Below are positions 25,686-33,431 of a stretch of DNA of 64,000 nucleotides, in pieces. The stretch comes from CAYSLU01 sp964431965. Its GTDB lineage: Bacteria > Verrucomicrobiota > Kiritimatiellia > CAIKKV01 > CAYSLU01. How positions within the stretch are numbered: the first letter of the stretch is position 1; each line of letters begins with the position of its first letter. Made by a program: the position numbers and the translations under genes. The stretch lies in NCBI GenBank assembly GCA_964431965.1, contig CAYSLU010000015.1, positions 6,165-70,164 on the forward strand. Direction: 5' to 3'. The notes under the pieces are model-generated. The model was not told the DNA's origin and searched no databases. It saw only the letters and a program-made list of their open reading frames with translations.

Positions 25686-25760
25686 CTAGTGCAGTGCGTC
25701 CAACGCTTCGTTACATTTGACGATTTTGGCCATGAAGGTAATTCTGACGCACTACACTAG
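25686..25760. repeat. 75-bp element with 15-bp terminal inverted repeats
   Basis: The ends CTAGTGCAGTGCGTC (25686-25700) and GACGCACTACACTAG (25746-25760) are inverted copies with one mismatch. The interior is AT-richer than its surroundings. Read leftward it holds a 15-codon ORF from an ATG at 25733 to a TAG within the left repeat. The right repeat contains the stop codon (CTA, 25757-25759) of the acyltransferase gene, so the element probably supplies that stop. Size and structure fit a MITE-like or dispersed palindromic element. Its copy number cannot be known from one window. Confidence 0.7.
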
Positions 25761-26692
25761 GCGCTTTTCGGGGGAAGTAAAGGAGAGCGCTCGATGGGGT
25801 CGAAGATCCAGCGCTTGTTGTACCAGAACCACTGCTCGGGCTCGGCGCGGATGGCGGCTTCGACGATCGCGAGGACGGCCTCGGTCAGTCGGCGCGCCTC
25901 GGCATGCCGGTCGGCCTCCGGATCGGGCCACAGCGGCGGGTAGACCGTAAAGTGGTGACGGCTCCAGCCGATGCGGCGCACGAGGCACGGGAACACGGGG
26001 ACGTTGGCCATGACGGCGAACAGCCCCATGCCCGGCCCGATGTTGGCGGTGTGCCCGAGGAACGTCAGGGTCAGGGCCTCGGTCGGCATGCGGACGTCGG
26101 GAAGGATGGCCAGCGCCTTCCCGGCCTTGAGTTCTTTCACGACCGTGCGGATCAGCGACGATCCGCGCATGACGACCGGCAGGCCGGCCTCCACGCGGAT
26201 CCGGTTGAGGTAGGCGTCAGCATATGGATTCCGCTGGCGTCCGGCGATGGAGAAGATCGGCAGCCCATGGAGGTGCGCGGCGACGCCGGCCAGGTCCCAT
26301 GCGCCCATGTGCGGGCACGCGATGACCGAGCCGCGTCCGGTCGCGGTGTTCTCGTGGATCGACTTGGCCGCGGAGTCGAAGCTCACGGCGGAGATCGCGT
26401 CCATGCGCGCCCGGGACAGCCCGGGAGATCGGGCGATGTCGATGATGTTGAACACGAAGTTCCGGAAGGAGCGCCAGGCGATGCGCCGGACCGCTCGTTC
26501 AGTGAGCTGATCGCCGAACACCGATCGGATTCGGCGGCGCGCTTCGGCGGCGCGGACGCCGAGCACGTGGTGGGCGATGCCGGCGAAAAACCACCCGAGG
26601 AACAACGCGGCGCGGTAGGGCAGGACGTTGAGCAGGGCTCCGAACGCCCGGATGGCCCCGTACTCAACGGCGTATCGAACGTTCTTGCTCAT
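25757..26692 (-). CDS. LpxL/HtrB-family lipid A acyltransferase
   Basis: 311 residues. The acyltransferase HX4D motif is present as H128-D133 in ACPHMGAWDLAGV. A hydrophobic N-terminal segment (LPYRAALFLGWFFAGIAHHVLG) fits the inner-membrane anchor of this family. Further landmarks are RGSSLIRTVVKELKAGKALAILPD and a late EPEQWFWYNKRW, typical of LpxL-like proteins. It should transfer a secondary acyl chain to a lipid A precursor. It follows the DUF362 gene by 25 bases on the same strand. Its TAG stop lies inside the terminal repeat of the 75-bp element, so the original C-terminus may have been altered. Confidence 0.9.
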   Translation of the reverse strand: MSKNVRYAVEYGAIRAFGALLNVLPYRAALFLGWFFAGIAHHVLGVRAAEARRRIRSVFGDQLTERAVRRIAWRSFRNFVFNIIDIARSPGLSRARMDAISAVSFDSAAKSIHENTATGRGSVIACPHMGAWDLAGVAAHLHGLPIFSIAGRQRNPYADAYLNRIRVEAGLPVVMRGSSLIRTVVKELKAGKALAILPDVRMPTEALTLTFLGHTANIGPGMGLFAVMANVPVFPCLVRRIGWSRHHFTVYPPLWPDPEADRHAEARRLTEAVLAIVEAAIRAEPEQWFWYNKRWIFDPIERSPLLPPKSA

Positions 26693-26717
26693 GCCGGTTC
26701 CGGCTCGCTTTCCTGGG

Positions 26718-27815
26718 CTATCCGCCGCGCACCCGGCGGATGAGCCGCAGCAGGGGGCTGGGTGTCATGGCGATGGCCTGATGCGGGCATACCTCGTGGC
26801 AGCAGCAGCACCCGATGCACGCCGCCGGCGTCAGGACCGGCCGCGGCTTCGAGGCGGAGAGCGCCTGCACCGGGCAGGACGCGACGCACCGCCCGCAGTT
26901 CACGCACCGGTCGCCGATGGTGGGGCGCGTCCACACGTACGGGCCCATGGCATCGACCAGCCAGCGCGGAATCAGTTTGAACTTGAGCGTCGATGGCACG
27001 CGGAACCGGTCCGGCGCGACCTCATTCAGAGGCGTCCCGAGCATCTCCGGCTCCTCAGCGCCGGCCAGGTACGGCACCGCGCGGGGCGGGATACGCAGGA
27101 TGCGACACAGCGCGACGTCGAGCGCGGCGGCATCCGGGGATGCGGCCAGGAAGCCGAGCGGGGCCGGGTTGCCGCCGCTGGGGCCCTCGCCGTCCATGCC
27201 CACGATGCCGTCCGCGATGGTGAGCGCGGGGCGCAGGCGGCGATAGACGGCGGACAGGAGGCGCCCAAACTCCGCGGGCTTCGGGTACTGCTTGTGCAGG
27301 GCGGTCTTCTGGAAGCCCGGAATCGTGCCGTAGAGGTTCTTGACGCCGGCCGTGAGCACGGTCAGCACGTGCGTCTTCACCTTGGGCACATTGATCAGCA
27401 CGTCGGCGTCGAGGAACGGCTGCGCGATGGTGAAGCGGAAGCCCTCGGACTCGATCACGCGTGATCCGGCCTTCTCGATGTTCAGGAGGGGCACGCCCTC
27501 CTCGGCGCACATGGCGTGGAAGCCGGTGCGCTCCCAGACCTCCTCAGTCCGGGCCACGAGGCACGGGCTGTCGGCGACCGCCAGCCGGGCGCCGGTCGGC
27601 TTGAGGATGCGGATGAGCGCACGCACGACTTCGGGATGGGTCGTCTTCGCGGCCTCCGGCGGTGCGGCTGTCAGGAGGTTGGGCTTGATGACGACGCTCT
27701 GCCCCGGCCGCACGAAGCGCGACGCCCCGCCCAGGAGGTCGATGGCCCGCCGGACCGCGGGCTCGAGGGCGGCGGCGTAGTCGGGGCAGGGGACGATGGA
27801 GACCGGTTGCGACAT
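26718..27815 (-). CDS. DUF362 protein with two [4Fe-4S] ferredoxin motifs
   Basis: 365 residues from the ATG at 27815; the longer frame is arginine/proline-rich and unlike the protein. The DUF362 region is shown by VVIKPNLLTAAPP, TTHPEVVRALIRIL, VADSPCL, LINVPKVKTHVLTVLTAGVKNLYG and IADGIVGMDGEGPSGG. At the C-terminus are two ferredoxin clusters, CVNCGRCVASCP and CIGCCCCHEVCP, each with CxxCxxCxxxCP spacing. Role unknown; such proteins are thought to be cytoplasmic redox proteins. Reading leftward, TGGAAA and TATCCT sixteen bases apart lie just before the ATG, so the mRNA leader may be very short. It precedes the LpxL-type gene. Confidence 0.9.
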   Translation of the reverse strand: MSQPVSIVPCPDYAAALEPAVRRAIDLLGGASRFVRPGQSVVIKPNLLTAAPPEAAKTTHPEVVRALIRILKPTGARLAVADSPCLVARTEEVWERTGFHAMCAEEGVPLLNIEKAGSRVIESEGFRFTIAQPFLDADVLINVPKVKTHVLTVLTAGVKNLYGTIPGFQKTALHKQYPKPAEFGRLLSAVYRRLRPALTIADGIVGMDGEGPSGGNPAPLGFLAASPDAAALDVALCRILRIPPRAVPYLAGAEEPEMLGTPLNEVAPDRFRVPSTLKFKLIPRWLVDAMGPYVWTRPTIGDRCVNCGRCVASCPVQALSASKPRPVLTPAACIGCCCCHEVCPHQAIAMTPSPLLRLIRRVRGG

Positions 27816-27975
27816 CCGCGGGAGGATACCAGAACCGGCTGGCTTTTCCAGTCGCCCCGTGCGCCCGATCCCCGGCCTTCGGTCGTTCACGCGACGAGTC
27901 GGCTGCGTGCCCATGCGCGCGCCATCGCGCCACACGGGATCCCTCGCCGGATACGCCGCTCTCTGAGACAGCGCA

Positions 27976-28266
27976 TTAGTTCGCCTGCGCACCCACGGCC
28001 GCGCTCGCCACTCGGGTCAGCTTCAGATTGGGCGCGTGCAGTCCGGCCGATCCGTTCCAGAGGGCAATGCCCGTCGATCCCTTCTCCATGGACTTGAGAT
28101 GGGTCTCCGTGGCCACCACGATGATTGAGGGGTGCATTCCCGAGACATCCGTCTTGATCGTGAAGATGACCTTGTCGTCATGTACGACGGTGGCCATCCG
28201 CGCATCCTTGTCGTTGACCACAATCTTCACGTTCCGTCGTGGGGGCGTCCGGTCCGGGGTTTTCAT
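27976..28266 (-). CDS. Small hypothetical protein, possibly a gene remnant
   Basis: 96 residues with the third-position GC bias of real genes. The sequence is beta-rich and basic (KIVVNDKDARMATVVHDDKV, IFTIKTDVSG, IIVVATETHLKSM, GIALWNGSAGLHAPNLKLTRV). It looks like part of a jelly-roll or DUF1080-like domain rather than a whole protein, but no family is recognised. No ribosome site precedes the ATG. It lies 160 bases upstream of the DUF362 gene on the same strand and divergent from the SGNH/URO-D gene. It could be the surviving end of a larger gene. Confidence 0.5.
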   Translation of the reverse strand: MKTPDRTPPRRNVKIVVNDKDARMATVVHDDKVIFTIKTDVSGMHPSIIVVATETHLKSMEKGSTGIALWNGSAGLHAPNLKLTRVASAAVGAQAN

Positions 28267-28395
28267 ACAAAGATGATCTCATGCCGCAGGATGAAACGCG
28301 ATGCAATACGGAACTCTGCCCTTTCTCCATTGAATCCCCCGATCCGCGGGACTATCGTGCATCCACTTCGCGGGTACTCTTTCTGGAGGGGCGAC

Positions 28396-30180
28396 ATGAG
28401 CGATGCGGACTCAGCGTGCGGTCAGCGGCCGGTCACGATCGTCGCCTTTGGCGACTCCATCACCCAGGCATCGCATCAGCCCGAGGGGGGGCGGTGGACG
28501 GATCTGCTTTGCGAGTCGCTGGCCCGGCAGCTTCCGGATCGCGCGGTGCGGATGATCAACGCCGGCGTCGGCGGGAACACCTCGCGCGAGGGCCTGCAGC
28601 GGTTTGAGCGGGATGTGCTGGCCCATGCGCCGGACGTGGTGCTGGCGGAGTTTGGAAACGACGCGACTCCGGATACGAATCGGCACGTGTCGCCTGACGA
28701 GTTCGCCTCGAATTTCGAGATATTCCGCCGGGAGATTGAGGAGCGGGGCGGGGGACGGCTCATCATACTCGTGTTTCCGCCGGTGGTGGACGCGTGGCAC
28801 CAGCACGGCGCCCATCCCTTCTACGCGGAGCACGGCGGCGCGGACGGCGCGCAGGAGGTGTACCGCGAGCGAGTCCGAGCGTTCGCGCGATCGCACGGAG
28901 TGCCGCTGGTGGATCTCTCGCTGGCGCTCCGGCGGGTGATGGGTGCGGAAGGCCCGGGGTCATGCATTCTGCCGGACGGCGTCCACTTGACGGCCCGGGG
29001 CAACCGCATGGTGGCCGACGCCGTCCTGGTGGCGCTGGCGCCCGAGATCGCGCGTGCGGCGCCCGCCTCGGGCAGGAGGGGGCTGCGGCGCGAGGCCATG
29101 ACGTCGCGGGCGCGCTGGCTGGCGGCGCTGCGGATGCAGCCGGTCGACCGGCTGCCGTTCTGGCCGAAGGTCTTCGGGGGATACCTCCGCGGGCGGCCGA
29201 GCCCGTTCGGCGGGATGGACGCCGACCGGTTCCACGAGTGGGTGGGCAGCGACCGCCACCTGGGCCTCCCGTGCTGCCTGAGCGAGACGCGCCGGCGGAC
29301 CTCCGTGGAGGAGATCCGGTCGGGCGATACCCGGCGGACCGTGTACCGCACGGCGCAGGGCGAGACGGCTCTCGTCTGCCAGTACGATGCGCCGTCCGAC
29401 TCGTGGCACCCGATGGAGTTTCCGGTTCGAAGCCCCTCGGACATCGGGCTGATGACGGCCGTCTTCGAGGACGTTGCGGTTGAGCTGGACGCGGCGGCGC
29501 TGGAGCGGGCCCGGCAGCGCGCGGCCGTCATCGGCGAAGGGGCGCTCACCAGCAACTCCATCGGCGAGTCGCCGCTCATGTACTGGGTCGAGTGGCTGGC
29601 CGGGGTTGAGAACGCCCACCTGCTGCTGGCCGACTGCCGGGATGAGGTGGAGGCCCTGTTCGAGGCCATGCATCGCGTGCTGAAGCGACGGGCCGAGCTG
29701 CTGTGCGCCCACAGCCCGGCGGACTCGCTGTACCTGATTGAGAACACATCGACCACGCTCATCTCGCCGGAGCAGTACGCGCGGTACTGTGCGCGATACG
29801 TGGGCGAGTATGCGGCGATTGCGGCGGCAGCCGACCGGAACCTGATCCTTCACATGTGCGGCCACCTGAAAGCGCTGCTGCCCCAGCTGGCCCAGATTCC
29901 CGCGCGGGCCTTCGAGGCCTTCACGTCGCCGACCCTGGGGAATGCGACCCTGCTGGACGGGCGCACGGCGTGCCCGAACACCTGCCTGATCGGGGGAACC
30001 AACGCGATGCTCTGGACCCGGCCGGCGGCCGAGATCGTCCGGCAGATCCAGGCCGATCTGGACTGCCTGCCGCATCACCGGGGGATTGTGGTGACGTCGG
30101 CCGGCGTGATGCCCCCCGCCTGCGCTCCCGAGACCATCAAGCAGGTGTGCGAGTGGGTGCAGGGGTACCCGGCGCGCTGA
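28396..30180 (+). CDS. SGNH hydrolase fused to a URO-D/methyltransferase-like domain
   Basis: 594 residues from the ATG at 28396, which has GGAGGGG before it. Residues 1-~230 are an SGNH/GDSL esterase: block I S21 in FGDSITQ, block II NAGVGGNTS, block III N88 in FGND, and block V D194/H197 in DGVHLT. Residue 235 is a methionine that starts an apparently complete URO-D-family domain (TSRARWLAALRMQPVDRLPFWPK). This domain has HMCG at 486-489, matching the HxC zinc motif of MtaA-type methyltransferases, and GGTNAMLWT. The usual third ligand position (SAGV) is not cysteine, though PPAC lies five residues on. Cytoplasmic. Substrate unknown; deacylation plus demethylation of a decorated compound is speculative. 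Confidence 0.85.
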   Translation: MSDADSACGQRPVTIVAFGDSITQASHQPEGGRWTDLLCESLARQLPDRAVRMINAGVGGNTSREGLQRFERDVLAHAPDVVLAEFGNDATPDTNRHVSPDEFASNFEIFRREIEERGGGRLIILVFPPVVDAWHQHGAHPFYAEHGGADGAQEVYRERVRAFARSHGVPLVDLSLALRRVMGAEGPGSCILPDGVHLTARGNRMVADAVLVALAPEIARAAPASGRRGLRREAMTSRARWLAALRMQPVDRLPFWPKVFGGYLRGRPSPFGGMDADRFHEWVGSDRHLGLPCCLSETRRRTSVEEIRSGDTRRTVYRTAQGETALVCQYDAPSDSWHPMEFPVRSPSDIGLMTAVFEDVAVELDAAALERARQRAAVIGEGALTSNSIGESPLMYWVEWLAGVENAHLLLADCRDEVEALFEAMHRVLKRRAELLCAHSPADSLYLIENTSTTLISPEQYARYCARYVGEYAAIAAAADRNLILHMCGHLKALLPQLAQIPARAFEAFTSPTLGNATLLDGRTACPNTCLIGGTNAMLWTRPAAEIVRQIQADLDCLPHHRGIVVTSAGVMPPACAPETIKQVCEWVQGYPAR

Positions 30181-30181
30181 C

Positions 30182-32860
30182 CTACCGGACCGGCAGGCGC
30201 ATGCGGACCGCCGCGTTGGTCGCCACGGGGGCGGCCGGAACCACGGGGTCGCCGGCTGTCGCGGCTGGCGCGGACTTCGCGCGCCGGATGCTGTTTGACG
30301 GGATGGCCGTGGGCGACGGCTCCGCGAGCTTGCTATCGGACCACCCGCGCTGCCACAGGCCGCTCACGTTCATGGACTCCTTCCGCCGGATCGACTCCTC
30401 GGCCATCGCTTCGGGCGTGTCGAGCACGTAGGGCGTGATGAACACGATCACCTCGCGCGACTGCAGCGTCTTGTCCGTCTCGCCGAACAGCAGCCCGATG
30501 ATCGGGATGCGGTGCAGGATGGGGATGCCCGTCTTGCTCTTCGTGTCATCGTTCTCCGTGAGCCCGCCGAGCACGATCGTTTCGCCGCTCTGCACGGCGA
30601 TGTTGGCGGTCATCTCGCGCGAGGCGACGATCGGCCACTGGCCGCTGCCGATGGACTTCGTCCCGATGATGTTGCTGATCTTCTGGACGATCTCCATGAC
30701 GACGTGCTTCTTCTCGTTGATGTGCGGGGTCACCGTCAGGTTGACGCCCACCTTCTTCATCTCGACGTCGTCCACGTACGTGCCGGAGCCGCTCGTCGTG
30801 GTGATGAACTTCTGGCCCTTGTAGAAGTAGTCCTCGCGCGACACGTCGATGGTCGCCTTGGTGTTGTCCGTGCTCAGGATGACCGGCGACAGCAGGATCC
30901 GCGTGCGGCTGTCCGTCTCCACCATGCGGGCGACGACATCCATGTTGAGATCGAAGTGGGTGAAGTAGTACGAGAGCCCGCCCGGAGGCGGCGTGCCGAG
31001 CGCCTGCGGGGTCGTCAGCGTCGTGGCATCGACCGGCGCCAGCGCGCCGCCGCCGCCGCTGCCCGCGAAGGAGAAGACGGGGGACCGCCGCCCATCCGAC
31101 TTCTGGTTGTAGCCGACGAGCGAGCGCTGCACCCACTGCAGTCCAGTCTGGAGCGTGCGGTCGAGGTTGACTTCGAGCACGACGGCTTCAATCAGCACCT
31201 GCGAGAGCATGATGTCCATGTTCTTGATGATCTCGCCGATTGTGACCATGTCGGCCTTGCTCGCCATGATGATCAGCCCGTTCGTGCGCTTGTCGGACAG
31301 GATCTTGACGTTCGACGAGGAAAGCTCGCCGATCTTGGACTTCTCGGGCGCCGTCTGGCCGCGCTGGTCGAGGCGGCGCAGGTAATCCGTCAGGGCGGCG
31401 CTGCGCTCCTCGCTTGCGCCCGAAGTGGACTTGGCGTTGGCGGCGGGTGCGCCCAGGGTTCCGGGCGCGGCCGTGGCCAGCGTGCCGGGTGCGCCGGCCG
31501 CGCCGACGGCCGCGGATGCGCCCGGGGCCGGTTCGTCCTTGGCCGACGAGGCGCCGATCAGGTCGTTCAGCATCCGGGCCACGTCCTCGGCGGCGGCGTA
31601 CTCGAGCCGGAAGACCTTGACGGAGACGTCCGGCGCGGTCTCGATGTCGAGCGCCTTGATGATGTTCTCGATGAACGGCAGGTTCTCGCGGCGCGTGACG
31701 ACAATGAGGATGCCGGTCCGGTCGTCCGACATGATCTTGACCGTGCCGCTGATGATCCCCCGCTCGCCCTCGCCCGCGGCGGCTTCGGGCTCCTTTTCGG
31801 GCGTGCGGGCCGCGGTGGCGACGGGGGGGCGGATGATGCCGGGCGGCGTCAGGGTCATCGTGCGCTCGACGGTGGGCGAGCCGGAGTCGCGCGGCCGGGC
31901 GACGGTGCCCTGCTGCGTCTGCTGGGGCGGCTGGATCTTCTGCACGATCTCGTCGAGCTTCTTCTGGACCTCGGACGCCTTCGTGTAGCGGATGGGGATG
32001 ATGCGGAGCTCCTCGCGGGCCTCCATGGGCTGGTCGATATGCTTGAGGATCTCCCGGATCCGGTTGAGGTTGGCCGCCGCGTCCGTGATCATCAGCGAGT
32101 TGATGCGGGGAAGCGACTGGACCTTGCCGTACGTGTGGATGAACCCGGTGACCACGGTCTGCGCGTCGGCCAGCTCCATGTGGCTCAGCTGGATGATCTC
32201 GCTGATGAGCCGGTCGTTATCGGGGTATGCGTTCGTTCCGCCGACCTGGAACTCCATGCCCTCCTGGCGCGCATTTGCGATGGGGATGACCTTGACGAAC
32301 TTCTCGCCCACCTTGAGCAGCGTGATGTTGTTCATGGCGAGCACGGTTTCGATCGCCTGAAGGCTCTCCTCGATCGTCAGCTTGCTCTGGCTGCGCAGGG
32401 TGACGGTGCCCTTGACGTCCGGCGCCTGGAGGAGCGTCCGGCCGGTGATGTCGGCGTAGTACTGGAGCACCTGCTGGATGGGCGCCCCATCGAACTTGAG
32501 GGAGACGAGCTTCTCGCCCGGGGCAACTTCCACGCCCTCGGCCGACGTGGTGATCGGGTCGGAGGCGGCCGGTGCGGGGGCGGCGGGATTGCCGAAGGGG
32601 GCGGGGAGCCCCGCTCGAAGAGCCGGAACGGCCGGGGCCGGGGCTGGGATCGGCATCGGAGCCGGCCTGGGGATCGCGGCCGGCGCGAGCCCGGGGACCG
32701 GCATCGCCGGAGGGGGCGCGTCCTGTGCGCTCAGGCCGGCGGACAGCGCGAGCACGACCGATGCGGCAACGGCCGCGGCCATACGGTTCGCAGCGAATGG
32801 GTTCCGGCGCAACTCTGAATCTCCAAGGCGGTTATGGCTGCCGAATCGACGGTGTCTCAT
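30182..32860 (-). CDS. gspD: Type II secretion outer-membrane secretin
   Basis: 892 residues from the ATG at 32860, which overlaps the preceding gene; ATG 32782 is an alternative that begins right at the signal peptide (MAAAVAASVVLALSAGLSA). A Pro/Ala-rich linker follows. N0-type domain: LVSLKFDGAPIQQVLQYYAD. Repeated N1/N2-type modules include LRIIPIRYTKASEVQKKLDE and VFRLEYAAAEDVARMLNDL, separated by a second Ala/Gly/Pro linker. The secretin core has VLIEAVVLEVNLDRTLQTGLQW, and GGLTENDDTKSKTGIPILHRIP leading to VIVFITPYVL. It forms the outer-membrane channel. It is longer than the usual ~650-700 residues because of the linkers. Last gene of the operon. Confidence 0.95.
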   Translation of the reverse strand: MRHRRFGSHNRLGDSELRRNPFAANRMAAAVAASVVLALSAGLSAQDAPPPAMPVPGLAPAAIPRPAPMPIPAPAPAVPALRAGLPAPFGNPAAPAPAASDPITTSAEGVEVAPGEKLVSLKFDGAPIQQVLQYYADITGRTLLQAPDVKGTVTLRSQSKLTIEESLQAIETVLAMNNITLLKVGEKFVKVIPIANARQEGMEFQVGGTNAYPDNDRLISEIIQLSHMELADAQTVVTGFIHTYGKVQSLPRINSLMITDAAANLNRIREILKHIDQPMEAREELRIIPIRYTKASEVQKKLDEIVQKIQPPQQTQQGTVARPRDSGSPTVERTMTLTPPGIIRPPVATAARTPEKEPEAAAGEGERGIISGTVKIMSDDRTGILIVVTRRENLPFIENIIKALDIETAPDVSVKVFRLEYAAAEDVARMLNDLIGASSAKDEPAPGASAAVGAAGAPGTLATAAPGTLGAPAANAKSTSGASEERSAALTDYLRRLDQRGQTAPEKSKIGELSSSNVKILSDKRTNGLIIMASKADMVTIGEIIKNMDIMLSQVLIEAVVLEVNLDRTLQTGLQWVQRSLVGYNQKSDGRRSPVFSFAGSGGGGALAPVDATTLTTPQALGTPPPGGLSYYFTHFDLNMDVVARMVETDSRTRILLSPVILSTDNTKATIDVSREDYFYKGQKFITTTSGSGTYVDDVEMKKVGVNLTVTPHINEKKHVVMEIVQKISNIIGTKSIGSGQWPIVASREMTANIAVQSGETIVLGGLTENDDTKSKTGIPILHRIPIIGLLFGETDKTLQSREVIVFITPYVLDTPEAMAEESIRRKESMNVSGLWQRGWSDSKLAEPSPTAIPSNSIRRAKSAPAATAGDPVVPAAPVATNAAVRMRLPVR

Positions 32861-33431
32861 TCTGCGGCGCCCGCTCTTGCGGTTGAGGAGCTGGCTTCGG
32901 GTTGGACTCCCCAGCCCGCGCCCGGCGATACGCGCAGTCGATGACAAACGAGCCCTTGAGCATTCCCTTGTCCGGGCTGGCTGTCAGCTGACCGACATCC
33001 AGCATAGCACCCTGCTGTTTGAGTTCAAACAGGAAATGGACGAGCGACTCGAGCGTTCCCTCGTATTTGCAGTTGATGGCCAGCTCGTAGATGTTCCCTC
33101 GCTTCTTTTCCCGCTCCGCATCGCGCCGAAGCAGGGACATGCCGTGGTCCTTGGCGATCCGCTCGAGCGTGATCAGGAGGTCGGCGGTCACGTCCTTGTC
33201 GGCCGGGTACTCCGGCAGGCCGCGACCCATATCGTTGAGGCGCTCGATCCAGCTGGTCGTCTGGGCGGCCAGCCGCTCGTCGAGGGCGAGGCGCTCGCCC
33301 ATCTTGCGGCGCTCGTCCATCAGGGCCCCGAACTCCTTCACGCGCGGCTCGCAGAGCAGGTACGTGCCGCCGGCCAGCAGCACGGCGCCGGTGACCCAGG
33401 CCAGGAGCGCTTCACGGGAGGACAGCTTCAT
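32832..33431 (-). CDS. GspM/PilO-like inner-membrane assembly protein
   Basis: 199 residues. One N-terminal transmembrane helix (LLAWVTGAVLLAGGTYLL), a predicted coiled stretch (MDERRKMGERLALDERLAAQ), then a ferredoxin-like periplasmic domain with TLERIAKDHGMSLL and YEGTLESLVHFLFELKQQGAMLDV, the pattern of PilO/GspM proteins. It should pair with the preceding GspL/PilMN-like protein to form the inner-membrane platform linking GspE to the pseudopilus. Start overlaps the upstream stop as ATGA. The proline/glutamine-rich tail runs 29 bases into gspD. Confidence 0.85.
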   Translation of the reverse strand: MKLSSREALLAWVTGAVLLAGGTYLLCEPRVKEFGALMDERRKMGERLALDERLAAQTTSWIERLNDMGRGLPEYPADKDVTADLLITLERIAKDHGMSLLRRDAEREKKRGNIYELAINCKYEGTLESLVHFLFELKQQGAMLDVGQLTASPDKGMLKGSFVIDCAYRRARAGESNPKPAPQPQERAPQNETPSIRQP

